A stretch of 64,000 nt of DNA from Sporosarcina sp. Marseille-Q4943 (GCF_943736995.1 NZ_CALSFT010000002.1:1054001-1118000); one strand, 5' to 3'; positions 8,489 to 19,566 are shown, numbered from the stretch's first letter. Notes: generated by a model not told the origin, from the sequence alone. A program made the numbers and translations.

Positions 8489-9202
8489 ATGATTTTATTT
8501 CCGGCAATCGATATTAGAGGAGGCAAGTGCGTCCGCCTTATACAAGGCGATTACGCAAAGGAAACCGTCTATCATGAATCGCCATCTGAAATGGCGAAGG
8601 AATGGGAAAGGCAAGGCGCCGAGTACATACACGTCGTCGACTTAGACGGCGCAAAAACCGGGGATTCATTGAATGCTGAAGCGATTAGGGAAATCGCAAA
8701 GGCTGTGAAAATCCCTGTGCAAGTCGGTGGAGGGATTCGGTCAATGGAAACGATTGATTCACTAATTGCAAACGGCGTCAGCAGGGTCATTATCGGAACG
8801 GCTGCTATTCAAAACCCACGCTTCGTCGAAGAAGCGGTCGACAAATATGCCGAGAAAATCGCAGTGTCGATTGACGCACGAAATGGATTCGTCGCGACGG
8901 ACGGGTGGACGGAAACAACGGATGTCAAAGCGGTCAAATTGTTGCGTTGGCTTGAGGGTATCGGTGTCAAAACAGTCGTCTACACCGACATCTTAAAAGA
9001 CGGCATGTTGCAAGGTCCGAATTTCGATGAGTTATATGTGATGAACAAAGCGTCCGATATGGACATCATTGCTTCGGGCGGCGTGTCGACCGTTGAAGAC
9101 ATCAGCAAGCTGAAAAAGATGGAGCTGTATGGCGCGATTATCGGGAAGGCGTTGTATGAAGGAAACTTATCTTTGGAAACTGTATTGGAGGTGCAACGAT
9201 GA
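8489..9202 (+). CDS. hisA: ProFAR isomerase HisA
   Basis: TIM-barrel Amadori isomerase producing PRFAR. 237 residues, beginning ILFPAIDIRGGKCVRL with catalytic Asp at position 7; phosphate-binding motifs VGGGIR (about 78-83) and ASGGVS (about 192), second catalytic Asp in VYTDILKDG. ATG 8489 follows AAGGGGG; the frame is open further upstream, but that part overlaps hisB and has no ribosome site. Ends in an ATGA overlap with hisF. Confidence 0.95.
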   Translation: MILFPAIDIRGGKCVRLIQGDYAKETVYHESPSEMAKEWERQGAEYIHVVDLDGAKTGDSLNAEAIREIAKAVKIPVQVGGGIRSMETIDSLIANGVSRVIIGTAAIQNPRFVEEAVDKYAEKIAVSIDARNGFVATDGWTETTDVKAVKLLRWLEGIGVKTVVYTDILKDGMLQGPNFDELYVMNKASDMDIIASGGVSTVEDISKLKKMELYGAIIGKALYEGNLSLETVLEVQR

Positions 9203-9960
9203 AACGAATTATTCCATGCATGGACGTAGATAACCGGAAAGTTGTGAAAGGGAAGAAGTTCCTTGACGTAGTAGAGGTTGCCGATCCTCTTGAACTCGCG
9301 AAAAAATATGTCGCAGACGGCGCGGATGAATTGGTCTTTTATGATATTTCGGCCTCTACGAAAAACAGAGGTATGTTCCTCGACTTGATTGAAGAGATTG
9401 CAAAGGAAGTCGCGATTCCTTTCATCGTCGGAGGAGGGATCCGGACAATCGATGATGTCGAGAAAATCCTCAGCATCGGTGGAGATAAAGTATCCATTAA
9501 TAGTGCCGCTTTGCTGAATCCAGAGCTGATTCGAGAAGCTGCGGAGAAATTCGGTTCAGAGCGTATTATGCTTTCAATGGACGTCAAGAAAACCGGCCCC
9601 GGTAAATGGTCCGTCTTCGCAAAAGGTGGCATGGAAGATACGGTACTGGATGCCATCGAGTGGGCGAAACAAGGTGAGCAATTGGGCGCCGGTGAACTCG
9701 TTGTCAACAGCATCGATGAGGACGGCGTGAAGGATGGCTATGATATCGAGCTCTATAAGGCGATGGCTGCCGCGGTCAGCATACCGATTGTTGCAAGTGG
9801 CGGAGCAGGAAAGCCGGATCATTTCGTGGATGTATTGACGGAAGGAAAGGCGAGTGCCGCCCTAGCCGCTTCGGTATTCCACTTCGAAGAAATCCATATC
9901 GGGGAATTAAAAACGTACTTGAAAGAACAAAAACAAGTTGTTGGGAATGAATTACGATGA
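9199..9960 (+). CDS. hisF: Imidazole glycerol phosphate synthase cyclase subunit HisF
   Basis: Converts PRFAR plus ammonia to IGP and AICAR; ammonia normally comes from the glutaminase HisH. 253 residues, TIM barrel. The two catalytic aspartates are present (CMDVD near 10; LSMDVKK near 127), as are [18 protein letters not shown] and ASGGAG. The loop after strand 1, usually NLRDxGDP-like, reads DVVEVADP, a departure from the HisF I know. The expected partner hisH is absent from the operon. Confidence 0.93.
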   Translation: MKRIIPCMDVDNRKVVKGKKFLDVVEVADPLELAKKYVADGADELVFYDISASTKNRGMFLDLIEEIAKEVAIPFIVGGGIRTIDDVEKILSIGGDKVSINSAALLNPELIREAAEKFGSERIMLSMDVKKTGPGKWSVFAKGGMEDTVLDAIEWAKQGEQLGAGELVVNSIDEDGVKDGYDIELYKAMAAAVSIPIVASGGAGKPDHFVDVLTEGKASAALAASVFHFEEIHIGELKTYLKEQKQVVGNELR

Positions 9961-10601
9961 ATATCGATATAGATGTACTTTCATTTGATCAGAACGGCTT
10001 GATTCCCGCAATTGTCCAGGACGAACGGACAGGCGAAGTGCTCATGCTGGCCTACATGAACCGGGAATCCATCCAAAAGACAGTTGAAACGAAAGAAACT
10101 TGGTTTTACAGCCGCTCCAGGCAAGAGCTTTGGAATAAAGGCGCAACTTCCGGCAATCGGCAAGTCGTCAAACGGCTATCCGTCGACTGTGATCACGATG
10201 CAATCCTCCTTCAAGTGGCTCCTTCAGGACCCGCATGTCATAAAGGGGAAACAACATGCTTTCACACGATCGGGTTTGAAGAGAACCGTTCGGTACGCGG
10301 CGTAGTGCATGAAATCGTGGACGAAATTAAAGACCGGCGAGCGAACCCGATCGAAGGCTCCTATACATCGTATCTGTTTCGTGAAGGAGTGGATAAAGTG
10401 TTGAAGAAAATCGGGGAGGAATCTACGGAAGTCGTCATCGGCGCAAAAAATAACGATAAGGATGAATTGACGAATGAACTTGCTGATTTGACGTATCACA
10501 CACTTGTCCTAATGGAGCTGCTCGATGTGTCGGTCGATGACGTGAAAAAAATCCTTCAGGATAGAAGGCCACAAAAAGATGAGGTGTCCCGGAATGAATA
10601 A
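9957..10601 (+). CDS. hisI: Bifunctional PR-AMP cyclohydrolase / PR-ATP pyrophosphohydrolase HisIE
   Basis: Carries out pathway steps two and three. Residues 1 to about 110 are the HisI cyclohydrolase ([22 protein letters not shown] start, [24 protein letters not shown] zinc ligands). Residues about 118 to 214 are the all-alpha HisE MazG-like domain ([23 protein letters not shown]). Natural fusion common in Bacteria. ATGA overlap with hisF. Confidence 0.95.
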   Translation: MNIDIDVLSFDQNGLIPAIVQDERTGEVLMLAYMNRESIQKTVETKETWFYSRSRQELWNKGATSGNRQVVKRLSVDCDHDAILLQVAPSGPACHKGETTCFHTIGFEENRSVRGVVHEIVDEIKDRRANPIEGSYTSYLFREGVDKVLKKIGEESTEVVIGAKNNDKDELTNELADLTYHTLVLMELLDVSVDDVKKILQDRRPQKDEVSRNE

Positions 10602-11667
10602 GTTTTGGAGCGATATGGTGAAACGAGCCGAGCCATACGTGCCGGGCGAACAATTGAATGCGCCGGACATCATCAAATTGAATACGAACGAAAACCCTTA
10701 TCCACCAAGCCCGCTCGTAAAAGAAGCGATATTGGAAGAGTTAGAGGGGCAGCTCCGGCTATATCCATCCCCGACAGCTGACGGATTGCGGCTCGCCATT
10801 GCGGAGACGTACGACGTTTCAAAGGACGAAGTTTTCGTAGGAAACGGGTCGGATGAAGTTCTCGCCTTTTCATTCATGGCCTTCTTCCATCCCGGTAAAC
10901 CGATCCGCTTCCCGAACATCACATACAGCTTTTATCCGGTATATGCCAAACTGTTTGACATTCCATATGAGCTCGTAAGTGTGAATGAAGACTTCACATT
11001 ACGTGCGGAATCTTTCTTCGGGTCTGAAGGAGGCGTCATCATTCCGAATCCGAATGCGCCGACCAGCCTCTATATGGAGCTTTCATCGATTGAATCGATC
11101 TTAATCAATAACCCCGACACCGTCGTCATCATCGATGAGGCGTATATCGATTTTGCGACAGTATCTGCTGTCGAATTGGTGAAGACGTATGACAATCTCC
11201 TCGTCGTCCAGACGACCTCAAAATCCCGTTCGCTGGCAGGTATGCGTGTTGGCTATGCAATTGGGCATCCTGACTTAATTGAGGCGCTTGTTAGAATCAA
11301 GGATTCCGTCAATTCCTACACGATCGACAGGCTTGCGATTGCCGGTGCGACTGCTGCATTCAAGGACCAGGAATACTTCGACAACACGGTAAAGAAAATT
11401 AAAAAGACACGGCAGCGGCTTATACAGGCTTTAGAGGAAATGGGTTTCCACGTTTTACGGTCACAAGCGAACTTCGTCTTTGCCTCGCATGCCGAAAGGG
11501 CAGCAGTCGAGTTATATATGCAGTTGAAAGGAGAGGGAATCCTCGTACGCCATTTCAATCAACCTGATATTGAAAACTATTTGCGGATTTCAATTGGCAC
11601 AGACGAACAGATTCATAGTCTACTAAGTAAACTGGAACAATTGATGGCAGTCGATGTGCAAAAATAA
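10594..11667 (+). CDS. hisC: Histidinol-phosphate aminotransferase HisC
   Basis: PLP-dependent transamination of imidazole acetol phosphate. 357 residues, fold-type I. Visible are [26 protein letters not shown], the DEAYIDF aspartate and the PLP-lysine region [15 protein letters not shown] 10594 follows GAGGTG and overlaps the hisI stop. Its place as the last gene of the his operon differs from Bacillus subtilis, where hisC belongs to the aromatic amino acid cluster. Confidence 0.94.
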   Translation: MNKFWSDMVKRAEPYVPGEQLNAPDIIKLNTNENPYPPSPLVKEAILEELEGQLRLYPSPTADGLRLAIAETYDVSKDEVFVGNGSDEVLAFSFMAFFHPGKPIRFPNITYSFYPVYAKLFDIPYELVSVNEDFTLRAESFFGSEGGVIIPNPNAPTSLYMELSSIESILINNPDTVVIIDEAYIDFATVSAVELVKTYDNLLVVQTTSKSRSLAGMRVGYAIGHPDLIEALVRIKDSVNSYTIDRLAIAGATAAFKDQEYFDNTVKKIKKTRQRLIQALEEMGFHVLRSQANFVFASHAERAAVELYMQLKGEGILVRHFNQPDIENYLRISIGTDEQIHSLLSKLEQLMAVDVQK

Positions 11668-11746
11668 AAAGAGGATGGCAATGCGGGATAGGGAACTGCT
11701 ATACTGTTGTCAAATGGAAGTTTTGGCGTAAAGGAGGAGCATCCAG

Positions 11747-11938
11747 ATGACAACACCGAAATTCATCGATATTGCATTGATCATTTTCTTAGGCTATTTT
11801 GCAATTGACCGTTTCACAAAAGGGCAGACCGGCATTGCCATTTTCTTCACTGTCTTGGCACTCATGAATGTACTCGTTCTCGTCATGAAAATAAAACAGG
11901 ATAAAACGAGGCGAATGAGCCAAACTAACGAAAGCTGA
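11747..11938 (+). CDS. Small two-helix membrane protein
   Basis: 63 residues with two hydrophobic stretches (about 6-20 and 28-46) and a basic C-terminal tail. AAAGGAGGAGC ends 7 bases before the ATG, an excellent ribosome site. An extended -10 element TGCTATACT at 11697-11705 suggests its own promoter. No family recognised. Confidence 0.7.
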   Translation: MTTPKFIDIALIIFLGYFAIDRFTKGQTGIAIFFTVLALMNVLVLVMKIKQDKTRRMSQTNES

Positions 11939-12024
11939 CATTATATGATGCAGCTTTTTTCTTCTGTTTTTGCCGAGTTTATGGTATACTGACTGAATGC
12001 AAAAGTGAGAAGTGAGGAATTGAC

Positions 12025-13092
12025 ATGAAAAAATCAATTTACGGCTTGACATTGGCACAGCTGACAGATTGGCTAGTCGAAAATGGACAACAGAAATTCC
12101 GTGCTGCACAAGTGTGGGACTGGCTTTATAAAAAGCGTGTCACCAACTTTGCAGACATGACGAATATAAATAAAGAATGCCTTCAAGTATTGGATGAGAA
12201 TTTTGTTATACAGACGCTCGAGCAATCCGTAAAGCAAGTTTCAGAAGATGGCACGATCAAATTTCTATTTAAAATGCAAGACGGGAACTTGATTGAAACT
12301 GTATTGATGAAATTCCCATACGGATATTCAGTATGTGTTACGACACAGGTTGGATGCAATATCGGATGCAGTTTTTGCGCTAGCGGTTTATTGAAGAAAA
12401 ACAGGGATTTGGATGGCGGGGAAATCGTCGGTCAAATTATGAAAGTACAACAGCACCTTGACGAGGTCGGTAAAGGGGAACGAGTCAGCCACATCGTCGT
12501 AATGGGAATCGGCGAACCGTTCGACAACTACACGAATTTGATGAACTTCCTACGTGTCATCAATGACCAGAAAGGGTTATCGATCGGTGCGCGCCATATT
12601 ACCGTTTCAACGAGCGGCCTGACACCGAAAATCCGCGAGTTCGCGGAAGAAAATATCCAAATCAATTTGGCGGTATCCCTCCATGCGCCGAACAATGAAC
12701 TACGGACGAGCATTATGAAAATCAACAAAGCATATCCGATTGAAAAGCTGATGGAAGCTATCGATTACTATTTGGAAACGACAAACCGCCGGATTACTTT
12801 CGAATACATCCTATTGGATGACGTGAACGATCATATCGCGGAAGCCGAGCAATTGGCAAAACTGCTTTATAATAAACGTCATTTGTCTTACGTCAACCTC
12901 ATCCCATACAACCCGGTCGATGAGCACGGACAATACCAACGAAGCAAACCGGAAGCGATCAAGTCATTTTACGAAGCATTGAAAAAACGCGGCATCAACT
13001 GCGGCGTCCGTTGGGAACAAGGTTCCGACATCGACGCGGCTTGCGGACAGCTGCGAAGCAAGCAAATTAAAAAAGAAAAAACGGTAAAATAA
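12025..13092 (+). CDS. rlmN: Dual-specificity RNA methyltransferase RlmN
   Basis: Radical-SAM enzyme methylating C2 of A2503 in 23S rRNA and A37 in some tRNAs. 355 residues. The cluster motif is C111-x3-C115-x2-C118 (CNIGCSFC). Also visible are GEPFDNY, the SLHAPNN motif and the methyl-carrying cysteine region near the C-terminus (AACGQL). An extended -10 TGGTATACT lies at 11982-11990. Monocistronic, closed by a strong hairpin. Confidence 0.95.
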   Translation: MKKSIYGLTLAQLTDWLVENGQQKFRAAQVWDWLYKKRVTNFADMTNINKECLQVLDENFVIQTLEQSVKQVSEDGTIKFLFKMQDGNLIETVLMKFPYGYSVCVTTQVGCNIGCSFCASGLLKKNRDLDGGEIVGQIMKVQQHLDEVGKGERVSHIVVMGIGEPFDNYTNLMNFLRVINDQKGLSIGARHITVSTSGLTPKIREFAEENIQINLAVSLHAPNNELRTSIMKINKAYPIEKLMEAIDYYLETTNRRITFEYILLDDVNDHIAEAEQLAKLLYNKRHLSYVNLIPYNPVDEHGQYQRSKPEAIKSFYEALKKRGINCGVRWEQGSDIDAACGQLRSKQIKKEKTVK

Positions 13093-13100
13093 ATGATAAA

Positions 13101-13135
13101 ACGCATGCCTGAAAAATAAATGGCATGCGTTTTTG
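13101..13135. terminator. Rho-independent terminator after rlmN
   Basis: Stem ACGCATGCC / GGCATGCGT with a 12-nt loop followed by TTTTTG. The opposite strand also has a T-rich run, so it can serve the convergent lyase gene. Confidence 0.85.
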
Positions 13136-13140
13136 TATTG

Positions 13141-14628
<1,488 letters not shown>

Positions 14629-14657
14629 TTAATTTGAAATAGTTCTATTCAATAGCG

Positions 14658-14693
14658 ATAAAAGGCCGCACTCCATATATATGAGGCGGCCGT
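14658..14693 (-). terminator. Terminator of the minus-strand membrane gene
   Basis: Read on the minus strand, GGCCGC...GCGGCC with an extended inner stem is followed by TTTTATC. It lies just after the stop of the gene at 14704-15105. Confidence 0.75.
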
Positions 14694-14703
14694 TCATCCA
14701 TTC

Positions 14704-15105
14704 CTATTTTCTTGTTTTTTGTATGCCGATAACGATGAATTGTACAATAATGGCGAGCCCGAATCCGAAAGTCGAAATGATGAATAAGGATAGGACACCG
14801 ATTAAATCGCCAAATCCGTTCTGATCCATAAGGAAGCTCCTGAAAAACTCCACGAAGCCTAGTATGAGGGCAGCCATGAAAATTCTGAAGGCAATTTTAA
14901 ATTTATAGAAGAGAAGGGAAGATGCAAGAATACCGACAGTCAGACTGAATACACCGAACGTCAAGTAATTTTTGAACACCAATTCAGTCCCTAAAATGGT
15001 CCGAATCCCTAAGATGAGCAGGACGAAGGAAGTCAGTCCAGTGAAAAAACCTATTTTCCATAATTTTTTATCCAATGAAGTGCACCCGCTTTCAGTACAT
15101 ATCAT
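14704..15105 (-). CDS. Four-helix membrane protein of unknown function
   Basis: 133 residues with four predicted membrane segments (about 17-35, 46-66, 70-88, 105-128). No recognised family and no catalytic motif. The start is uncertain: neither the ATG at 15105 nor the in-frame TTG eleven codons later has a clear ribosome site. Own terminator downstream. Confidence 0.6.
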   Translation of the reverse strand: MICTESGCTSLDKKLWKIGFFTGLTSFVLLILGIRTILGTELVFKNYLTFGVFSLTVGILASSLLFYKFKIAFRIFMAALILGFVEFFRSFLMDQNGFGDLIGVLSLFIISTFGFGLAIIVQFIVIGIQKTRK

Positions 15106-15151
15106 AACGGAAAACGATGGGGAAGTGTAGGGTGAAGTGACAATGCAAATT

Positions 15152-15198
15152 AAAACGGCCGTCCCCCTCTAGGAGTATCTCCTAGAAAGGAACAGCCG
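15152..15198 (-). terminator. Terminator of the YflT-like gene
   Basis: Nested hairpin: inner CTAGGAG-TAT-CTCCTAG and outer GGC-rich arms, followed on the minus strand by TTTTAATTT. Confidence 0.75.
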
Positions 15199-15242
15199 CA
15201 AATGTAGCACTTCATTCAAAAGCGCGTTGTATTACATCTTTT

Positions 15243-15563
15243 TTATTTCTTCGCAATCAATACAAGTTTTCCGTGATCGAGTTCTTTTTCCGCATCGGCG
15301 GCATCTTCTGCTGTCAATCCGGCTGCCTCCATCTTACTGCGGAGCTCGTCTCCACGGGATGTGAACATGTTTTTCATGCTGTCAAGGAATCCTTGCTCTT
15401 TCATGCCTACGCTTTCCGTATCAAGGGCATCCGTAATATGCTCAGTTCTTTTTTTATCGTGGGCGAAAATATAAATGTCATCATGCGTGTAACCTTGTGA
15501 CGTCAATTCCTCAATTTCCTTTTTTGCCTGCACGGCATTCTCAACGACTTTTTTCAAGACCAT
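15243..15563 (-). CDS. YflT/GSP17M-like general stress protein
   Basis: 106 residues with the heat-induced stress protein YflT layout: an N-terminal segment (about residues 1-20, AVQAKKEIEEL), GYTHDDIYIFAHDKKRT, a glycine-methionine hinge and an acidic helical C-terminus. ATG 15563 follows GGGAGGT 9 bases upstream; an ATG six codons earlier overlaps that site. Members of this family belong to the sigma-B general stress regulon in Bacillus, which agrees with the promoter at 15599-15623. Confidence 0.85.
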   Translation of the reverse strand: MVLKKVVENAVQAKKEIEELTSQGYTHDDIYIFAHDKKRTEHITDALDTESVGMKEQGFLDSMKNMFTSRGDELRSKMEAAGLTAEDAADAEKELDHGKLVLIAKK

Positions 15564-15598
15564 ATGAAAATTACCTCCCATTTGTATTTGTTCTATCT

Positions 15599-15623
15599 AT
15601 ACCTCTACTGGGATAAAATAAAC
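15599..15623 (-). promoter_or_regulatory. Sigma-B-like promoter of the YflT-like gene
   Basis: On the minus strand, GTTTAT (15623-15618), 13-nt spacer, AGGTAT (15604-15599). Compared with the sigma-B consensus GTTTAA-N12-15-GGGTAT this is one mismatch per box. It lies 36 bp upstream of the start. Confidence 0.55.
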
Positions 15624-15634
15624 AAACGGAAGAG

Positions 15635-15934
15635 TCAAAAAGCGAAAGGATCTCCTTTGAGCCGCTTGTATGATTGGATGAATTCATTTGGGTTTTCATT
15701 CACGCCAAATGTAAAAACACCGCGGTTCGTATGGAGATAGAAAAGCCCTGTGCCGTTTGAGAAGGGGCGATAAGAGACATCATGGACATGCTCAAGTGAA
15801 AACGTATGGTCCGATGAGGCAATCGATTCCTCGTATAGCAGGAGGGTGCGGGCTGTTTGTCGATGCTTCTGTTCAAACCAATTGATTGACCGCTCGATTG
15901 TGAAATAATTTAGAGATGATATTGAGTCTTTCAA
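15635..15934 (-). CDS. Small hypothetical protein
   Basis: 99 residues, soluble, probably mixed alpha/beta: an N-terminal aromatic-rich helix, then beta-rich GTGLFYLHTNRGVFTFGV that resembles a small PH-like strand set, and a helical end. TTG start with GGGAGGA 7 bases upstream. Family not recognised. Confidence 0.6.
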   Translation of the reverse strand: MKDSISSLNYFTIERSINWFEQKHRQTARTLLLYEESIASSDHTFSLEHVHDVSYRPFSNGTGLFYLHTNRGVFTFGVNENPNEFIQSYKRLKGDPFAF

Positions 15935-16006
15935 GCGGATTCCTCCCGGTATTTATTATTGTCTCCATGCTACCAGCTTTATGCTTCAGCGCCAATCAAT
16001 CCGACA

Positions 16007-16576
16007 TCATTTCACGAGGCGCTTCACTTCATCGATCATCTGCTCATCAAAGGATTCCTCGATATAACTATATTCATTCACAATAGTACCTCTTTGATCG
16101 ATGATAAAAAAATTCGTTCCGTGGATGACTTGTCCGGATTCATTCGGCTTTTGCACAATCGTCTGGAACTGATTCATTGCCAATTGCTCGATCGTTTCCT
16201 GCGAATAGCCTGAAAGTAAATGCCAGTTCGATTCGTCATCCGAAAACTGGCCGACATATTCCTTCAAAACTTGAGGCGTATCGGTTTCCGGGTCGACTGT
16301 GAACGTCACGAGCTCCACTTCGAGTCCGTTCTCTTTGAGGGTTGATTGTAAATCAGCCATTTTGTGTGACATCGGAGTACAGACAGAATTGCAGTTTGTG
16401 AAGATAAAATCCGCAATCCACACTTTTCCGGCAAGTTGATCGGTGCCGAACGGCTTGCCATTTTGATCGGTGAATGAGAAAGAGGTGACTTGTCTGCCAG
16501 TTTGCTTTGGCTGGCCGCATGCAGACAAAAGAAATAGGGCAATGACAAAAATGGACAGCAATTTCATTGTTTTCAT
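16007..16576 (-). CDS. SCO1/SenC-family lipoprotein (copper chaperone)
   Basis: 189 residues. Lipoprotein signal with lipobox LSAC (Cys20), then a thioredoxin-fold SCO domain. The copper ligands are present: C62-x3-C66 (NCNSVC) and the later histidine in VIHGTNFF. SCO proteins deliver copper to the CuA site of cytochrome oxidase or act as thiol-disulfide proteins at the outer membrane face. Its ATG overlaps the kinase stop (TAATG), so it is translated with the two-component system. Confidence 0.9.
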   Translation of the reverse strand: MKTMKLLSIFVIALFLLSACGQPKQTGRQVTSFSFTDQNGKPFGTDQLAGKVWIADFIFTNCNSVCTPMSHKMADLQSTLKENGLEVELVTFTVDPETDTPQVLKEYVGQFSDDESNWHLLSGYSQETIEQLAMNQFQTIVQKPNESGQVIHGTNFFIIDQRGTIVNEYSYIEESFDEQMIDEVKRLVK

Positions 16577-17988
16577 TATTCATCTCCATCTTTCATCGTA
16601 TTCACAAAGCGGACAGTAACCGTAGTTCCGGTGTCAGGTGCGCTCTGAATGGCAAAAGTGCCGCCGTGTAGCCGGATAATCTCCTTTACAATCGACAGGC
16701 CGAGTCCAGACCCTCCAGTCGTCCGGTTCCTAGCTTTGTCAGTGCGGAAAAAACGTTCCCCGATTCTGTCAATATCATTTTCCGGTATAACAATCCCATC
16801 ATTTGTCACTTTGAATTCGACAATTTCCCCGAAAGATTTCAGCTGAATGCGCAATATCCCTTCGTCGACGGAGTATTTAACGGCGTTGTCAATGATGTTG
16901 TAAAGAACCTGTTCAATCCTTTTCGGGTCTCCAGTAAGGATCAGATCCTCTTCAAGATCGAGCTGCACGTCCAATCCTTTTTCAGAAATTAAGATATTGA
17001 ACAAATCAAGCGTGTCCAAAATGATTTGCGAGATGACAATCGGTTCTTCCACGAGCACGTATAAATCCTCCTGGAGATGATTCAGCTCGACGAGATCATT
17101 AATCAATTTATTCAATCGGATCGTTTCTTTTTCAATCGTCGTCAAGTAGCTTTCCGCTTCCTGAGGTGATGAAAAGATCTTTTCCTTCAATACATGTGTA
17201 TACCCTCCGATATACGTCAAAGGCGTCCGTAGCTCATGCACCAGATTGGACGTGAATTCTTTCTTCCGCTTCTCCTGTTCTTCCAGCGACAGGCTCATTA
17301 AGTTGAAAGCATTCGTCAATTGGCCGATTTCATCTTCCCGATCGGTTTCAATCCGGCTGCTATAGTTTCCTTTAGAAACTTCTGCCGATAACCGCTGAAG
17401 GTCCTGCAACGGCCTGAACAGCGATTGCCATGCCCAATTCAAACCTAGGAAAAGGACAAAAAAGAACGATGTGCCGACGATGACCAGAATTGGGATGCTC
17501 TCTCGAAAGACATCTTGGATAGCCGCGAGTGGGACGTATATGTAAATGAAACCGATTAAGCCTGTTTCGCCCTTGATTGGAAAAATGGCTCCGAGAATTT
17601 CACGGTCGAGCTCCTCGACATATCCTTTTTTCATTATGTAGGCACCTTTGTTCAAACTTTCACGATCGGCATTATCTACAAGATTTTCATAATTGATCTT
17701 ATAGGGGAAGTACGAAGAAAGGTCATCCAGGTGGTCGACGACGATCACTTCATATTCGGAGACGATGTTATACCATTGGATCTTATCAATGATCTCGTCG
17801 CTCAACTCTCCATAATGGTAATGGGATGCAGTCCGCTTTCCTTGATAAACGATCGATTCTTCAATACTCGCCAAATAGAGCTTGGAATAAAGGAAATGAA
17901 TGAAGAAAAATGAAAAGAGGATCGTGAACGCAAGGCTCGATAGTAAGACGACTAATAATTTTTTGCTCAATGTGAGCTTTTTCATCAT
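16576..17988 (-). CDS. Two-component sensor histidine kinase
   Basis: 470 residues: membrane helix 1 (about 11-33), an extracytoplasmic sensor of about 130 residues, membrane helix 2 (about 165-187), HAMP linker, HisKA with the phosphorylated histidine in LVHELRTPL, and HATPase_c with NIIDNAVKY and GGSGLGLSIV. The sensor part has no cysteine pair. Start overlaps the regulator's stop (ATGA) and its stop overlaps the SCO start, so the three genes are tightly coupled. Signal unknown. Confidence 0.93.
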   Translation of the reverse strand: MMKKLTLSKKLLVVLLSSLAFTILFSFFFIHFLYSKLYLASIEESIVYQGKRTASHYHYGELSDEIIDKIQWYNIVSEYEVIVVDHLDDLSSYFPYKINYENLVDNADRESLNKGAYIMKKGYVEELDREILGAIFPIKGETGLIGFIYIYVPLAAIQDVFRESIPILVIVGTSFFFVLFLGLNWAWQSLFRPLQDLQRLSAEVSKGNYSSRIETDREDEIGQLTNAFNLMSLSLEEQEKRKKEFTSNLVHELRTPLTYIGGYTHVLKEKIFSSPQEAESYLTTIEKETIRLNKLINDLVELNHLQEDLYVLVEEPIVISQIILDTLDLFNILISEKGLDVQLDLEEDLILTGDPKRIEQVLYNIIDNAVKYSVDEGILRIQLKSFGEIVEFKVTNDGIVIPENDIDRIGERFFRTDKARNRTTGGSGLGLSIVKEIIRLHGGTFAIQSAPDTGTTVTVRFVNTMKDGDE

Positions 17989-18665
17989 TTCACCTCAAGC
18001 TTGTATCCGATTCCCCATACCGTTTCAATCATGCTTCCCGCTTCTCCTAATTTCAATCGCAATGTCTTAATATGCGTATCAATCGTCCGGTCTGTGCTTT
18101 TATGATTATCTCCCCAAACGAGGCTCAAAATCTGTTCCCTCGTATAGACGCGGCCAGGTTTCCTTGCAAGCGTTTCAAGGATGCCGAATTCCTTCACCGT
18201 CAACGAAACCGGTTCGTTATTCAATGTGACCTTATGTGCAAGATGATCGATGGCGATCGGACCGACTGTCAACACCCGTGACATACGTTGGTGTTGATAC
18301 GATCTTCTCAGGACGGATTCAACCCTTGCAATGAGCTCGCCTGGCATGAACGGCTTGACGATATAATCATCGCCGCCAATCTTCAAGCCTTCTACCTTGT
18401 CCCATTCCTCTCCTCTTGCGGATAAAAAGATGATTGGAATATTCGTTGTCCGTTTCAATTCTTTCGCAAAATCAAAACCATTCATATACGGCATCATGAC
18501 GTCTACAATACATAAATGGGGTTGTAGTTTATACACTTTTGACAAAGCATCCATGCCGTCTGTCGCCTCTTCGACGACATATCCTTCTGGGACAAGAAAA
18601 GTGCGTACTAAATTTCTCATTTGTTGTTCATCATCTACTATTAAAATCGTATACGGGTTCATCAA
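17985..18665 (-). CDS. OmpR-family response regulator
   Basis: 226 residues. Receiver domain with the acidic pocket DDE, phospho-acceptor Asp in IVDVMMPYMNG and conserved Lys in IVKPF. The C-terminal winged helix includes REQILSLVWGDN and RTIDTHIKTLR. ATG follows GAGGATATTTTG. First gene of the regulator-kinase-SCO operon, divergent from the lipoprotein gene at 18823; the 157-bp space between them is the likely regulatory region. Confidence 0.94.
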   Translation of the reverse strand: MMNPYTILIVDDEQQMRNLVRTFLVPEGYVVEEATDGMDALSKVYKLQPHLCIVDVMMPYMNGFDFAKELKRTTNIPIIFLSARGEEWDKVEGLKIGGDDYIVKPFMPGELIARVESVLRRSYQHQRMSRVLTVGPIAIDHLAHKVTLNNEPVSLTVKEFGILETLARKPGRVYTREQILSLVWGDNHKSTDRTIDTHIKTLRLKLGEAGSMIETVWGIGYKLEVK

Positions 18666-18822
18666 AATATCCTCATTTCGCAGATATAATCAATTATAAT
18701 ATACTCGGTAGTTGTGAAATACTTATGAAAAGGTGCACTTCATAATTACTTCGTATTTACTTGATAATATCATATTAGGTTAATCCGTTTATTTAAAAGA
18801 AGAAAAAGTGGAGGGAAACATC

Positions 18823-19566
18823 ATGAAAAAGAGATACAAACTGCTTGGTCTGTTGATCAGTTTAGGTATTTTATCGGCTTGTGGCAAAGAGGTGGACGAC
18901 GGCTCTGCAGTCGAAGTGCTGCCTTTGGAAGTCGAGTTGACAGTACCTGAAAAGGCAGAAGTCGGTGACACAGTGAATATGGAAGCCCTTGTCACGTATG
19001 GAGATGAGAAAGTGGCCGATGCCGATAAAGTCGTCTACGAAGTGTGGGAAGATGGGAAGAAGGACGATTCGGTCGTGATTGACTCCGTGAACGAAAAGGA
19101 TGGCACCTATACAGCGGAAACTTCATTTGACCATGATGGACTGTTCCATATCCAAGTCCATGTGGACGCGAAAAATCTGCACACGATGCCCGTGAAGCAA
19201 GTGACAATCGGTGAAGGCGCACAAGTCGGAGATGCGGAACCGAGCGAAAGTCACGACCATGGACATGCGGAAGGTTTTGCGCTCCATTTTGTGAAGCCGG
19301 AAAACGCGGTGTCTGGTAAAGAGACGGAAATGATGACCCATTTGGAGATCGATGGACAACCTCTTGAAAAAGCGGATGTTCGATATGAGGTTTCGAGCGA
19401 TGTTCTCGGTGAAAAGCATCTTTGGATTGATGCCGATGAAGTGAAGCCGGGCGAATATAATGCAGTTCATCTATTCGAAGAGGCAGGCACGTATACTGTC
19501 AAAATCCATGTGGAAAATGGAGAAAGCTTGCATGAACACGAAGAGTTTACATTTGATGTGAAGTAA
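18823..19566 (+). CDS. YtkA-like lipoprotein with histidine-rich linker
   Basis: 247 residues. Lipobox LSAC (Cys20 after the ATG at 18823, which follows GTGGAGGG), then two related YtkA/FixH-like beta domains joined by a histidine-rich linker (SHDHGHAEG). Each repeat ends in a GTYT...H-x-H-type pattern. The histidines suggest metal binding, and the divergent SCO gene makes copper a reasonable guess. Exact function unknown. Confidence 0.8.
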   Translation: MKKRYKLLGLLISLGILSACGKEVDDGSAVEVLPLEVELTVPEKAEVGDTVNMEALVTYGDEKVADADKVVYEVWEDGKKDDSVVIDSVNEKDGTYTAETSFDHDGLFHIQVHVDAKNLHTMPVKQVTIGEGAQVGDAEPSESHDHGHAEGFALHFVKPENAVSGKETEMMTHLEIDGQPLEKADVRYEVSSDVLGEKHLWIDADEVKPGEYNAVHLFEEAGTYTVKIHVENGESLHEHEEFTFDVK

